Assembly: GCA_013393415.1 (NCBI GenBank)
Contig: JABXHI010000062.1
Coordinates: 1 to 60,552, forward strand
Length of the DNA: 60,552 nt
Reading direction: 5' to 3'
Source of the DNA: Micrococcaceae bacterium
GTDB lineage: Bacteria > Actinomycetota > Actinomycetes > Actinomycetales > Micrococcaceae
Below, one piece after another: positions 16,849 to 26,005 of the stretch. The first letter of the stretch is position 1. Each line of letters opens with the position of its first letter. The notes beneath the pieces are model-generated. The model was not told where the DNA came from. It made no database searches and saw only the letters and a list, made by a program, of their open reading frames with translations. Position numbers and translations under genes: made by a program.

Positions 16849-17890
16849 TGGTCGCAAACTGCTGCGTATCGAAGCACGCAACGCCGAAGTACCGCGCGAA
16901 GCCCGTCCAGAGTGGCTCAAGACCCGTGCCACCGTGGGTCCCGAGTACCAGAATCTACGCAGTCAGGTGGCCAATACGTCGTTGAATACGGTCTGTGCCG
17001 AGGCGAATTGCCCCAATATTTACGAGTGCTGGGAAGACCGGGAAGCGTCCTTCCTCATCGGCGGCGCGGTGTGTACCCGCCGCTGCGCTTTCTGCGACAT
17101 TGCGACGGGCAAACCCGATGAGTATGACACCGATGAACCCTACCGCGTGGCCGATTCGGTCGAGGAACTGGGCCTGCGCTATGTGACGGTGACGGGTGTG
17201 GCTCGCGACGATCTCGAGGACGGGGCATCCTGGCTATATGCCGAAACGGCCCGTGCCATTCACAAGCGCACCCCGTCCACCGGTGTCGAACTGTTGGTGG
17301 ATGACTTCCGCGGCGGCGATTCTGCACTGCAGAAGATTTTCGACGCCAAACCAGAGGTCTTTGCCCACAACATTGAAACTGTGCCACGGCTGATGAAAAT
17401 CATTCGCCCGGCGTTCCGTTACGAAAAATCCTTGGCTGCAATCACTGCGGCCCGCGATGCTGGGCTCGTCACCAAATCCAATCTGATTCTGGGCATGGGG
17501 GAGACCACCGAAGAAATTGAGGACACGATCATCGACCTCATTCAGGCCGGTACCCACATCATCACCATCACCCAGTATCTGCGGCCCTCACCGCTGCATC
17601 ATCCGGTGGATCGCTGGATCAAACCCAACGAATTCCTGCGGCTGCGCGACTTTGCCTATGAACATGGTGCCGCGGCGGTGATGTCGGGTCCACTGGTGCG
17701 TTCGTCCTATCGTTCCGGCAAACTCTATGTCGAGGCGATGCGGTTTTTGGGCCGCGAGATTCCGGCACAGTTCTCATCGCTGGTAGACAACGCCGAGACC
17801 CCTGCCCGTCAGGAAGCCGAATCCGTCGCCGCCCGTTTTGAGGATACCGATGACGACGTTGCGGCCATCCCCGCGGTGTCGATGAACTGA
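16826..17890 (+). CDS. lipA: Lipoyl synthase
   Basis: 354 residues. Radical-SAM enzyme inserting two sulfurs into protein-bound octanoate. The auxiliary cluster cysteines are C57, C62 and C68 ([13 protein letters not shown]); the radical-SAM triad is C83, C87, C90 (C-T-R-R-C-A-F-C). The C-terminal R-S-S-Y-R motif holds the serine that ligates the auxiliary cluster. AAGGAG sits 7 nt before the ATG inside the end of lipB, so the two are one operon. The stop at 17890 is 1 nt from the desaturase stop on the other strand, leaving no terminator between them. Confidence 0.97.
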   Translation: MSTIPQADGRKLLRIEARNAEVPREARPEWLKTRATVGPEYQNLRSQVANTSLNTVCAEANCPNIYECWEDREASFLIGGAVCTRRCAFCDIATGKPDEYDTDEPYRVADSVEELGLRYVTVTGVARDDLEDGASWLYAETARAIHKRTPSTGVELLVDDFRGGDSALQKIFDAKPEVFAHNIETVPRLMKIIRPAFRYEKSLAAITAARDAGLVTKSNLILGMGETTEEIEDTIIDLIQAGTHIITITQYLRPSPLHHPVDRWIKPNEFLRLRDFAYEHGAAAVMSGPLVRSSYRSGKLYVEAMRFLGREIPAQFSSLVDNAETPARQEAESVAARFEDTDDDVAAIPAVSMN

Positions 17891-17891
17891 C

Positions 17892-19004
17892 TCAGCGAGG
17901 ACGGAACTGGGTGATCAATGGGCACTCCATGGGATCAGCTTGCCCCAGGCCCACCCGGTTCAGGTATCGGATCACAATCCGGTACGCCTCAACCAGACCG
18001 GTCTCGGTGTACGGTATGCCCCGTTCCGCGCAATGTTCGCGAACAATTTCACGAACCTGGTGCAGGTTTGCACTGGGCATTCGCGGGAACAGGTGGTGCT
18101 CTATTTGGTAGTTCAACCCGCCCATCGCCCAGTCCACGATTCTGCCACCGCGAATATTGCGTGACGTCAGCACCTGACGCGTCAAGAAATCGATCTTCGC
18201 ATCCTTTGGAACCAGCGGCATGCCCTTATGGTTGGGAGCAAAACTGCCACCCATATACACGCCGAACACCACGAGCTGGACACCTATAAAGGCTGCACCG
18301 AGCCCCGGTCCGAGCAACAGGATCATCAGTGTCGGAAACCCGGTAAAGCGCAGCGCAAGGAGTGCGAGTTCGGTTTTGCGGTATTTGAGTTTGGGATTCT
18401 GGATGATGGATTTCACGGACGTGTAGTGCAACGCGAGCGCGAACAGGGTCAATAGTGGAAAGAAGAACCATCCTTGACGGCGCGTGAGCCATCCCATGAA
18501 ACCACTGCGGTTTTTGGCCTCTTCGGGCACGAAGACCAGTGTTCCAGTGGCGATGTCGTCATCTTTGCCCACCGTGTTGGGATGCGCGTGGTGGCGTCCG
18601 TGTTTGCGTGTCCACCAGCCGTAGCTCATGCCCACCACCAGATTCCCGGCGATTCTGGAAAACCAGGCATTGTGCCGACCAGCGGCAAAGATTTGTTGAT
18701 GGGCGCCATCGTGGGCAAGAAACGCAACCTGGGTGAACAGCACACCAAATAACACTGCGACCGCGAGCTGCCACCAGGTATTCCCCAACGCCAGAACCAG
18801 CGCGAATGCGCCCACAAACGCGAGGCCCAAACTGACTAACCGGACGACGTAGGACCCCACGCGGCGCGCCATCAGGCCCGCATCCTTGACGCGTTGTTGA
18901 AGTTCGAAGAAACCGCTGACGTGCTGATTATTGTCGAGCGCTGGCCGGGGTCGGCTCGTGGCGTCAAGCGTGACGTTGCTGGAAGATTTGTGTGGGCTAG
19001 GCAT
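17892..19004 (-). CDS. Membrane fatty-acid desaturase
   Basis: 370 residues. Histidine boxes are H-D-G-A-H (98-102), H-G-R-H-H (135-139) and Q-I-E-H-H-L-F-P near residue 305, the set that binds the di-iron site. The Q-x-x-H-H form of the third box is typical of front-end/linoleoyl-type desaturases. Several hydrophobic segments place it in the membrane; the cytosolic N-terminus is polar. It probably introduces double bonds in acyl chains for membrane fluidity. The start at 19004 is preferred because TAGTCT lies 7 nt upstream; a longer frame to 19043 exists. The gene is monocistronic, convergent with lipA. Confidence 0.9.
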   Translation of the reverse strand: MPSPHKSSSNVTLDATSRPRPALDNNQHVSGFFELQQRVKDAGLMARRVGSYVVRLVSLGLAFVGAFALVLALGNTWWQLAVAVLFGVLFTQVAFLAHDGAHQQIFAAGRHNAWFSRIAGNLVVGMSYGWWTRKHGRHHAHPNTVGKDDDIATGTLVFVPEEAKNRSGFMGWLTRRQGWFFFPLLTLFALALHYTSVKSIIQNPKLKYRKTELALLALRFTGFPTLMILLLGPGLGAAFIGVQLVVFGVYMGGSFAPNHKGMPLVPKDAKIDFLTRQVLTSRNIRGGRIVDWAMGGLNYQIEHHLFPRMPSANLHQVREIVREHCAERGIPYTETGLVEAYRIVIRYLNRVGLGQADPMECPLITQFRPR

Positions 19005-19011
19005 GCCATTC

Positions 19012-19017
19012 AGACTA
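19012..19017 (-). promoter_or_regulatory. -10 box of the desaturase gene (leaderless)
   Basis: TAGTCT on the minus strand, 7 nt before the ATG at 19004. Confidence 0.6.
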
Positions 19018-19090
19018 TGCAGCCGCCTGACCTGGCACATCACCCGCCAGAGCCAATCTCACCCCCTACTGGAGTATGGGGTCTCAACAG

Positions 19091-20980
19091 TCACACCGGA
19101 AGGTTCGCAGACACCGCAAAGCCGCCTGCTGGGGTGGGCCCGGCTTCGCAGGTGCCGCCAACGACTGCCGTGCGTTCACGGATACCAGCCAGTCCGAGAC
19201 CTGAACCGGGCGCCTCGGCGGTGTCCCGTGGTGGCGGTCCGTTGGTGACCTCAATGTGGATCCATTCGGTCTCGTCGTCTCCTGTGGTCACTGTGACATC
19301 GACCTGTGTACCAGGTGCATGGCGCAGCGCATTACTCAGCGCTTCTTGCACGGTGCGATAGGCCGCTAAGCCAGTTGCCGGTGCGACGTGACTGACCACA
19401 TCGTCGTCGGCGGCCAGTCCACGATAATGAATGGCCGTACCTGAAACCCGCGTGGCGTCGATCAGTGCGTCGATATCTGAAAGCCCCGGGGTGGCCACGG
19501 TCGGTGGGTCATCTTCATTGCGCAGAATACTCAGCAACATCCGCATTTCGGCCAGCGCTTGTCGCGAGGAGCTCGCAATTTCGTCGAACTCACGCTGCGA
19601 CGCCTCATCAATCCCCGGGTTGCGATATTGCGCGGTGGCCGCCTGCACACTGATGACCGACATGCTGTGAGCGACCACGTCGTGCAGTTCACGGGCAATC
19701 CGGTTGCGTTCAGTGAGTTCTTTGCTGCGTCGGTTTTGCAAGGCGCTGGTTCGTTCGGCGGCTTTGAGACGCCCCGCGTTGCGGATCCACATTCTGCTCA
19801 ACGTGGCGGCCACTACGGCGCCCGCGCTGACCGACGCAAAGACAATACTGTTCGTCATCGCGCCTCCAGAAAGCTGCGGTGCCACCGTGAGTAGCGCAGC
19901 AATGGTGACGATGACGCTGGCGCACCAACCGGAGACCGCGTAATACCAGGGCCGCACCATGCCCGCCACAATGAGCACCGCGCACTGGGTGAGCAACACG
20001 GTGACGGCCCAGGGCCACACGGTGACACCCGCAGAAACTGTCACGAGCATCAACGCGCCAGAGGCGAGGACCGAGATGATAAGACCCAGCCATGTCCAAC
20101 GGAGTGTCACCACGATGGCTGCGCAGTGCAAAATCACCAAGCCCATGACCACTGCCGCGTTGACCGAATACACAACAGCCACGACGGGCCAGCCCACCGC
20201 CAAAAGGACGACCGAGACGAAAATCGCGCCGGTCCAAGACCAGGCCGTTGCGCTGAACGACGCCTGTCTCCCAGCATCCGGTGCATCGCCGTCATCTCGA
20301 CGATCCATGGTGGCAGGTTGGTTACGGCTCCCCAATAATGCTCGGGTGAGCCATGCATCGAAGGACGCCAACCCGTGGAGCAGCGGAGATAGGGTGACGA
20401 GGAAGAATACTCCCAGCCCAACCGCAATACCAGCATCCACCACATACTGACCGGCCTCACTGCGTGGCACGATGGCAGGCACAAGGGTCTGCAACAGCTG
20501 GATAAAGGCCCGCTCACCGGGGACGAATACGGACCAGAAGAAGTACGTGATACCGCCCAAACCGGCAAACGTCCACGTCACCGCGACCACAAAATTCGTG
20601 ACACGCAGCGGCAGGGCAAGGAGCGTTTCAAACAACAGATCCAACCAGCGCCGCGGCTCAGTAATCACCCGCAGCTTACTAAGCACCCCCGGGCCCAGTG
20701 GACGATACACGACAGACTCAGTAGTGCCGCCCCACCACTTCAACCGCGTCCTGGAAAGTGCCGCGAATGCCGACGCGATGAGCAGGGTCAAGGGGAGTAA
20801 CACCATGCCGACCCAGATCACCATGGTGGCAATCGAGACGACCGTAAGACTCAGCAGCAGAGAAAAACTGAACAGTGCGATGGGCATGCCGGTCAGCACA
20901 TACAAGAAGTTTCGCCCGAGCTGGTCAAAGAAATGTCGACCACTCGGTTGCGCTACATAAAGGGTGTCGGTGCTGTGCAT
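19091..20980 (-). CDS. Sensor histidine kinase (NarL/DesK-type)
   Basis: 629 residues. The N-terminal half has several membrane helices, including a putative sensor region with G-P-G-V-L-S-K-L-R. A second hydrophobic block follows and then the HisKA_3 dimerisation helix with the phospho-acceptor His in R-E-L-H-D-V-V-A-H-S. The HATPase_c domain ends in G-S-G-L-G-L-A-G-I-R-E-R and F-A-V-S-A-N-L-P-V. It should autophosphorylate and signal to the response regulator encoded divergently next door. The start at 20980 is preferred because TAGACT lies 7 nt upstream. The signal sensed is not apparent; the M23 gene beyond the regulator hints at envelope status. Confidence 0.88.
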   Translation of the reverse strand: MHSTDTLYVAQPSGRHFFDQLGRNFLYVLTGMPIALFSFSLLLSLTVVSIATMVIWVGMVLLPLTLLIASAFAALSRTRLKWWGGTTESVVYRPLGPGVLSKLRVITEPRRWLDLLFETLLALPLRVTNFVVAVTWTFAGLGGITYFFWSVFVPGERAFIQLLQTLVPAIVPRSEAGQYVVDAGIAVGLGVFFLVTLSPLLHGLASFDAWLTRALLGSRNQPATMDRRDDGDAPDAGRQASFSATAWSWTGAIFVSVVLLAVGWPVVAVVYSVNAAVVMGLVILHCAAIVVTLRWTWLGLIISVLASGALMLVTVSAGVTVWPWAVTVLLTQCAVLIVAGMVRPWYYAVSGWCASVIVTIAALLTVAPQLSGGAMTNSIVFASVSAGAVVAATLSRMWIRNAGRLKAAERTSALQNRRSKELTERNRIARELHDVVAHSMSVISVQAATAQYRNPGIDEASQREFDEIASSSRQALAEMRMLLSILRNEDDPPTVATPGLSDIDALIDATRVSGTAIHYRGLAADDDVVSHVAPATGLAAYRTVQEALSNALRHAPGTQVDVTVTTGDDETEWIHIEVTNGPPPRDTAEAPGSGLGLAGIRERTAVVGGTCEAGPTPAGGFAVSANLPV

Positions 20981-20987
20981 GCTGGCA

Positions 20988-20993
20988 AGTCTA
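20988..20993 (-). promoter_or_regulatory. -10 box of the histidine kinase gene (leaderless)
   Basis: TAGACT on the minus strand, 7 nt before the ATG at 20980. Together with the box at 21064 it makes a 95-bp divergent promoter region. Confidence 0.6.
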
Positions 20994-21063
20994 GAGCCAA
21001 TCATCGCCGGGGAGCATCGAACTGTAGAGTGAACCTGCGATGATTCAGCCGATACTTTTGGGG

Positions 21064-21069
21064 TAGGTT
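21064..21069 (+). promoter_or_regulatory. -10 box of the response regulator gene (leaderless)
   Basis: TAGGTT followed by 6 nt and GTG at 21076. Confidence 0.5.
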
Positions 21070-21075
21070 TGTGAC

Positions 21076-21762
21076 GTGTCCGAAATACATTCCGATGTGC
21101 GCGTCCTCATTGTTGATGATCAGTCGATGATTCGAGCTGGCTTCGCCGCCTTACTCGATGCACAACACGGTCTTTCGGTGGTTGGTACCGCTGAAGATGG
21201 TGCTGGCATTGTCGAGGTCGTGGAACGTACTGCGCCCGATGTGGTGTTGATGGATATTCGGATGCCGAAAGTCAACGGGCTCGAAGCAACCCGTCTGGTG
21301 CTGGATGCCGGCCGCGAGGTACCAAAAATTCTGATGCTCACCACATTCGATGCCGATGAGTATGTCTTCTCAGCGTTACGTGCCGGGGCCAGTGGGTTTC
21401 TACTCAAAGACGCTGCACCGGAAGAACTCGTGCACGCGGTTCGGGTGGTCGCAGCAGGAGAAGCATTATTGTCTCCCCAAATCACCCGGACACTCATTTC
21501 CGATTATGCATCCAGGCCGGCAGCGCCACAAACGTCCGCCGCGCTCCAGGCTGTCTTAACTGAGCGCGAACTTGATGTGGCACGTTTGGTCGCGCGTGGT
21601 CATTCCAATGCCGAAATCGCCGCGCAGCTCTTTCTTGCCGAACAGACCGTCAAAACCCACGTGTCGCGGATACTGAGCAAACTTCAACTGCGTGACCGCG
21701 TACAAATTGTCGTCACGGCCTATGAATCCGGATTGGTCAGACCCGGCGAGGCTAGTTCCTAA
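21076..21762 (+). CDS. NarL/LuxR-family response regulator
   Basis: 228 residues. The receiver domain (about 8-125) has the acidic pair D14-D15, the phospho-acceptor D60 in V-V-L-M-D-I-R-M-P, the Thr of L-T-T-F-D, and the Lys of L-L-K-D-A. A LuxR-type HTH (about 160-220) contains L-T-E-R-E-L-D-V-A-R-L-V-A-R-G and K-T-H-V-S-R-I-L-S-K-L. It is paired with the divergent kinase, and the M23-like gene follows 18 nt later on the same strand, so it is a likely part of the same transcript. GTG start. Confidence 0.92.
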   Translation: MSEIHSDVRVLIVDDQSMIRAGFAALLDAQHGLSVVGTAEDGAGIVEVVERTAPDVVLMDIRMPKVNGLEATRLVLDAGREVPKILMLTTFDADEYVFSALRAGASGFLLKDAAPEELVHAVRVVAAGEALLSPQITRTLISDYASRPAAPQTSAALQAVLTERELDVARLVARGHSNAEIAAQLFLAEQTVKTHVSRILSKLQLRDRVQIVVTAYESGLVRPGEASS

Positions 21763-21780
21763 GTACCTGGAGAAATGCCT

Positions 21781-22632
21781 ATGAAACGTGTATTGCGCTC
21801 TATCTATCGTATGCGGAGCATCATGCTTGCCGTAGCCGTGGTGATTCTTATCGGGTTCGCACTATTGGGTCCTTTGTTGACGGAGGCGGTGGACCCATTG
21901 CGTGGCGTGGTTGCTCCAGTAGCGCTGGTGTTCGGTGTGTTGGTGTCATTGATTGGACCCAGTTTTCTACCTGATCAGACTCCAGTGACGGTCACCGCAC
22001 CGGTCCGGGGGCGGTGGCTTGCGCTCAATAGCCCTGCGTCAAAGATTCCGAGCCACGGTGTGCGAGCCTATGGGCAAACCTACGCGATCGATTGGGTCTA
22101 TGAACCAATCGACCAGCAGCGTCCGCAATTTGGTGATGGCCCAGGCATGCGACGAGCCGCGGAGTATCCGGCATTCGGTGAACCGGTATACGCCATGTTT
22201 GGTGGCACAGTTCAACGGGCTTCCGGGTGGCGTCGTGATCACAAGTCCCGAGCTCATATGTTGGCCATTGTCTATATGATGGTTGAAGGAGCCATTCGGG
22301 AATTGGGCGGCCCAGGATTCATTTTGGGCAATCATGTCGTACTTCGAGGGGACAACGGTGTCTACGCGGTGCTGGCACATCTGCAGCAAGGATCCCTGCA
22401 GGTGCAAAATGGTGACATTGTAATGGCAGGACAGCTCATTGGCCGATGCGGAAATTCAGGCAACAGCAGTGAACCACACGTCCACGCTCAGCTCATGGAC
22501 CGCGCTTCGATATTGACCGCCATCGGCATGCCCCTGGCATTTGCCTCGATCACACTCGATAACCAACCAGAAGTGCTCGATACGCTGCCGCGCAACGGTC
22601 AGATTATGACCGCCGAACGCGACTCGAACTAG
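21781..22632 (+). CDS. M23-like peptidase-domain membrane protein
   Basis: 283 residues. Two hydrophobic N-terminal segments (about 14-34 and 43-60) anchor it. The M23/LytM-like beta domain extends from about 70 and has G-N-H-V-V-L-R-G-D, A-V-L-A-H-L-Q and the E-P-H-V-H-A-Q HxH pair. The first ligand motif (normally H-x3-D) reads T-Y-A-I-D, with Thr where His is expected, so zinc binding may be altered. This could be a degenerate peptidoglycan hydrolase or a binding domain. Start at 21781 chosen because GGAG lies 8 nt upstream; ATG 21775 sits too close. Cotranscribed with the response regulator. Convergent by 4 nt with the next small gene. Confidence 0.75.
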   Translation: MKRVLRSIYRMRSIMLAVAVVILIGFALLGPLLTEAVDPLRGVVAPVALVFGVLVSLIGPSFLPDQTPVTVTAPVRGRWLALNSPASKIPSHGVRAYGQTYAIDWVYEPIDQQRPQFGDGPGMRRAAEYPAFGEPVYAMFGGTVQRASGWRRDHKSRAHMLAIVYMMVEGAIRELGGPGFILGNHVVLRGDNGVYAVLAHLQQGSLQVQNGDIVMAGQLIGRCGNSGNSSEPHVHAQLMDRASILTAIGMPLAFASITLDNQPEVLDTLPRNGQIMTAERDSN

Positions 22633-22934
22633 AAGCTTGTGCCATTATCGCGCGTAAACTTCGTGAAGAGGTCGTTGAGATCAGATTCGGTCAGTGTTGC
22701 ATCGCGTTCAATCCAGGATTTATAGACCACACGAATCATATTGAGTTCTGGTGACAACGTCGTATTGACCCAGTCTGTCTGCTGATACGTCACGACTTCT
22801 TCGGGAGTGACAACGTCGACGCTGCCTTTTTCTGGATAATGGTGGATGGCCTGGATAACCGCTACCGACTGGCCACCACGGTAGATTAACGTCTGACCTA
22901 CATTTCGGTGGTCTAGAGTCTTTGCTTCAAACAT
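22629..22934 (-). CDS. Small hypothetical protein
   Basis: 101 residues, no signal peptide or membrane segment. I do not recognise it. The N-terminal part is beta-like (V-G-Q-T-L-I-Y-R-G-G-Q-S-V-A-V-I-Q-A-I); the C-terminal half is mixed and ends in charged residues (L-F-T-K-F-T-R-D-N-G-T). AAGGA lies 10 nt before the ATG, which supports translation. Its stop overlaps the M23-like stop on the opposite strand by 4 nt. The surrounding DNA is AT-richer than the neighbouring genes, which may mark recent acquisition. Confidence 0.55.
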   Translation of the reverse strand: MFEAKTLDHRNVGQTLIYRGGQSVAVIQAIHHYPEKGSVDVVTPEEVVTYQQTDWVNTTLSPELNMIRVVYKSWIERDATLTESDLNDLFTKFTRDNGTSF

Positions 22935-23223
22935 GTATTTAATGTCCTTGAATTTAATTGTTCAGTGTCATTTGAGTGTTCGTGAGTTTGCACCCGCGCT
23001 GTCCAAAAGATGTCTGCAATGCAGTTCACGTAGCGCATGTTTTGTGCCCTCTCATACTAGAGGATTGCGCAGCGAAAATGAACGCTCGCAACATGTGAAC
23101 CTGTTTATTTCCTGGAAAATTCCTTGACGAAGTTCACCGGTGGTTCGCCCGGTCGAAATCTATGTGCCAATTTTGCACGCAAGACAGATTTGGGATATCG
23201 TTGTTTTCGTTGCCCACCGGCAC
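22935..23223. other. Intergenic region without a recognised gene
   Basis: 289 bp between the small hypothetical gene and tRNA-Gly. It is AT-rich near the gene and contains a TTGACG hexamer at 23124. I see no reading frame with protein-like features, no strong hairpin, and no clear promoter pair for the tRNA. Confidence 0.5.
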
Positions 23224-23294
23224 GCGGATGTAGCTCAATGGTAGAGCCTCTGCCTTCCAAGCAGATAGTGCGAGTTCGATTCTCGTCATCCGCT
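23224..23294 (+). tRNA. tRNA-Gly (anticodon TCC)
   Basis: 71-nt cloverleaf: acceptor GCGGATG pairs with CATCCGC, the D-arm contains TAGCTCAATGGTAGAGC, the anticodon loop CTTCCAA carries TCC, and the T-arm contains GTTCGATTC. Decodes GGA (and GGG by wobble). No encoded CCA. Confidence 0.95.
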
Positions 23295-23297
23295 CGA

Positions 23298-23335
23298 AGC
23301 TCTGATTCTTGCGCATGTAGAATCGGAGCTTTTTT
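23298..23335 (+). terminator. Terminator after tRNA-Gly
   Basis: A 12-bp stem (23298-23309 with 23319-23330, one G-T pair) and 9-nt loop followed by TTTTTT, a textbook intrinsic terminator. Confidence 0.9.
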
Positions 23336-23529
23336 CATCCCGGATGTAAAAACGACATGATGCATTTCTCAGCATTGTTCACACTGGGGTCAATGGGCGA
23401 TCCACTGCCCGCCGGAGTGTGGGGGCCTCAGTGTCCACGAGTTCGGGTATGTGCAAGGTCACTTTTATCGACTAGAATGTTGCGGTCGCGTCACTTTTGG
23501 CGGAGTTTCGAGAAAAGCCTTACTTCGAT
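23336..23529. other. Intergenic region without a recognised gene
   Basis: About 190 bp between the tRNA-Gly terminator and the tRNA-Pro promoter. No convincing reading frame, repeat or hairpin was seen. Confidence 0.5.
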
Positions 23530-23559
23530 TTGGACTTTCGGAAACCTTTGTCCTATAGT
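23530..23559 (+). promoter_or_regulatory. Promoter upstream of tRNA-Pro
   Basis: TTGGAC (23530-23535), an 18-nt spacer, then TATAGT (23554-23559). This is a near-consensus housekeeping promoter about 80 nt before the tRNA and may also read through to tig. Confidence 0.65.
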
Positions 23560-23640
23560 TATCTCTCGGCGCCATGGTGCGAGCCGCTACAGGGGTAAGA
23601 CTTCAATGGCGGGTAATCCAGCAGGTCATAGACCTGATCG

Positions 23641-23714
23641 CGGGACGTAGCTCAGCTTGGTAGAGCGCGCGCTTTGGGAGCGTGAGGTCGCAGGTTCAAA
23701 TCCTGTCGTCCCGA
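23641..23714 (+). tRNA. tRNA-Pro (anticodon TGG)
   Basis: 74-nt cloverleaf: CGGGACG pairs with CGTCCCG, the D-arm contains TAGCTCAGCTTGGTAGAGC, the anticodon loop TTTGGGA carries TGG, and the T-arm contains GGTTCAAATCC. Decodes CCA. No terminator separates it from tig 86 nt downstream. Confidence 0.95.
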
Positions 23715-23799
23715 CTGCATGGTGCTGTCGGAAGCATAGTATGTGATTCGGCCAGTACCGAAACCATAAAATATTCCGATTAGAACCCAGGAGTCCTAC

Positions 23800-25146
23800 G
23801 TGGTCCAATCCACCGTTGAAAACCTCGCCCCAACACGGGTCAAACTCGAGGTTGAGGTTCCTTTTGAAGAACTTAAACCGCGTATCGATGCCACTTACAA
23901 ATCACTTGCTGACCAGATCCAGGTTCCTGGCTTCCGTAAGGGCAAAGTTCCAGCACAACTGATCGACCAGCGTGTTGGCCGTGGTTTTGTGATCGAAAAC
24001 GCAGTCAATGACAACCTTGATTCATTCTTCCAAGAAGCACTGCGTGAGCAGGATCTTGCACCACTGACTCGTCCAGAAGTCGATGTCACTTCTGTTCCTG
24101 GCAATGATGGCGAAGCAGAAGCTCCGCTGAAGTTCAATACCGAGTTCGATATTCGCCCCACGATTGAACTGCCTGACTACAAGGGCCTCAACGTCACCGT
24201 TGATCCAATCACCGTGACTGCAGAGCAAGAACAAAAAGTTCTTGATGAATTGCGCGAACGCTTCGCCACTCTTGTCGACGTCGATCGTCCAGCAGCTACA
24301 GGTGACAACGTCACCATTGGCCTGACTGCCACCATTGACGAAGAAGAAGTCGATACCGCCGAAGGTCTGTCCTACGAAGTTGGCTCCGGCTCCATGCTTG
24401 ACGGAATGGACGAAGCACTCGAGGGGCTTTCAGCCGGCGAAGATGCAGTCTTTGAAAGTACCCTTGCTGGTGGCGAGCACTCCGGTGAGACCGCAACTGT
24501 CAAAGTCGTCCTGGAAGCCGTTAAAGAACGTGAACTGCCAGAAGCCGATGATGACTTTGCGCAGCTGGCTTCCGAGTTCGATACCATCGATGAGCTCAAA
24601 GCTGACTTGAAGAACCAAGCTGAAGAAGAGTCCAAAACCAATCAGGGCGTGGAAGCACGCGAAAAGGCTCTTGAGGAACTGCTGAAGCTCGTTGAGGTTC
24701 CGGTCCCAGAGAGCATGCTGACCGAACAAGTTGAACAGCACTTTACCTCGCAGGGTCACGCCGAAGGTGACGAACACGACACCGAAGAGCACCGCGAAGA
24801 AGTAGAGCAGAACTTCCGCGAAGCGTTCATCAACGAAGTCGTGTTGGACACTATTGCCGAGAAAGAAGAAGTTCAGGTCGATCAGTCTGAACTCATCGAG
24901 TACATTCTGAGCTCCGCTTCCCAGTACGGTATGGAACCAAACCAGTTCGCACAAATGCTGGACCAGGCGGGTCAAGTACCGATGATTATGGGCGAAGTTC
25001 GTCGTCGCAAGGCACTTGCGGCTGTACTTGAAGAAGCCAAGGTCGTGGATACCGACGGGAACGAAGTTGATCTGTCGTTCTTCACGAACCCAGAAGGCGA
25101 AGAAGACTCTGCATCAGAAGAAGATGTTGACGAAACCAACAACTAA
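23800..25146 (+). CDS. tig: Trigger factor
   Basis: 448 residues. Ribosome-associated chaperone and prolyl isomerase that meets nascent chains at the exit tunnel. The N-terminal ribosome-binding domain has the signature G-F-R-K-G-K at about 46-51, the PPIase domain lies at about 160-245, and the C-terminal arm region is helical and acidic. The tail is very acidic (E-E-D-S-A-S-E-E-D). GTG start with AGGAG about 6 nt upstream; a TAAAAT element at 23767 could serve as -10. A strong hairpin follows, separating tig from clpP1, as in other actinobacteria. Confidence 0.97.
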   Translation: MVQSTVENLAPTRVKLEVEVPFEELKPRIDATYKSLADQIQVPGFRKGKVPAQLIDQRVGRGFVIENAVNDNLDSFFQEALREQDLAPLTRPEVDVTSVPGNDGEAEAPLKFNTEFDIRPTIELPDYKGLNVTVDPITVTAEQEQKVLDELRERFATLVDVDRPAATGDNVTIGLTATIDEEEVDTAEGLSYEVGSGSMLDGMDEALEGLSAGEDAVFESTLAGGEHSGETATVKVVLEAVKERELPEADDDFAQLASEFDTIDELKADLKNQAEEESKTNQGVEAREKALEELLKLVEVPVPESMLTEQVEQHFTSQGHAEGDEHDTEEHREEVEQNFREAFINEVVLDTIAEKEEVQVDQSELIEYILSSASQYGMEPNQFAQMLDQAGQVPMIMGEVRRRKALAAVLEEAKVVDTDGNEVDLSFFTNPEGEEDSASEEDVDETNN

Positions 25147-25160
25147 GTTCTGATCTCACA

Positions 25161-25203
25161 CCAAGGTCCGCTCCTATACTAGGGAGTGGACCTTGGCTGT
25201 TTA
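25161..25203 (+). terminator. Terminator after tig
   Basis: A 14-bp stem (25161-25174 with 25183-25196, one G-T pair), 8-nt loop, then CTGTTT. Strong stem with a short U-tract. Confidence 0.8.
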
Positions 25204-25331
25204 AAAGCAGTTAGTGGCTTTCAGCGAAAACCGTGAGTCAACCCTGCTCAAGTTGTACTTTGACAAGTAATGTCTTTGAACAGAAACAAGTTTGCTAATC
25301 CAATCACGCCAGTGAAGGAAGGTAGGACGTC

Positions 25332-25952
25332 GTGACTGAATCGTCCAACGCACCACGAATGGCTTCGGTAGATCCGGCCAACCGTGAAGACTACATCTAT
25401 AACCGTTTGCTCAAAGAGCGCATCATCTGGCTTGGATCAGAGGTTCGTGATGACAATGCCAACGCCATTGCATCGCAGATGCTGTTATTGAGCGCGGAAG
25501 ATCCAGAGGCAGATATCTTCCTCTACATCAACTCTCCGGGTGGCTCAGTCACCGCGGGCATGGCAATTTATGACACCATGCAGCTGATTCCAAATGATGT
25601 CGTCACCGTAGCGACCGGCCTAGCCGCATCCATGGGGCAGTTCTTGCTGACTGCAGGAACCAAAGGCAAGCGTTATGCGACCCCACACGCACGTATATTG
25701 ATGCACCAGCCATCGGGCGGCATCGGCGGTACTGAATCGGATATTCGTATCCAGGCGCAGTTGATCATGCACATGAAACAGGTCATGTCCGAAATTACCG
25801 CGGAACAAACCGGTCAGGACATTGAAACAATCCTCGAAGACAACGCACGTGACAAGTGGTTCACCGCAGAAGAAGGATTGGAATACGGCTTCTTTGATTA
25901 CATCGCGTCCGGCACGGCTTCCATGGTCGGTGGCGGCGGGATCAGCAAATAA
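25332..25952 (+). CDS. clpP1: ATP-dependent Clp protease proteolytic subunit ClpP1
   Basis: 206 residues. The first of two ClpP paralogues that assemble as a mixed ClpP1P2 tetradecamer in actinobacteria. Catalytic Ser100 lies in L-A-A-S-M-G-Q-F, His125 in L-M-H-Q-P-S, and Asp174 near R-D-K-W-F-T-A. The N-S-P-G-G-S segment at about 67-72 binds substrate. GTG start preceded by AGGT-type purines. clpP2 follows 53 nt downstream. Upstream 25204-25331 must hold the promoter; a single TCAGCGAAAA half-site at 25220 resembles part of a ClgR operator but no full site was found. Confidence 0.95.
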   Translation: MTESSNAPRMASVDPANREDYIYNRLLKERIIWLGSEVRDDNANAIASQMLLLSAEDPEADIFLYINSPGGSVTAGMAIYDTMQLIPNDVVTVATGLAASMGQFLLTAGTKGKRYATPHARILMHQPSGGIGGTESDIRIQAQLIMHMKQVMSEITAEQTGQDIETILEDNARDKWFTAEEGLEYGFFDYIASGTASMVGGGGISK

Positions 25953-26005
25953 TAGCCGGTAGCCCAGTCGCCAATACGAATACGATTTTCCTTCAGGAGA
26001 CTTAA

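Noticed and set aside
23357-23650. 97-codon frame before tRNA-Pro
   Set aside because: It runs across the tRNA-Pro promoter and into the tRNA, with no ribosome site or recognisable domain.
25204-25331. Possible ClgR operator upstream of clpP1
   Set aside because: Only one half-site-like stretch (near 25220) and no CGC-N5-GCG palindrome was found.
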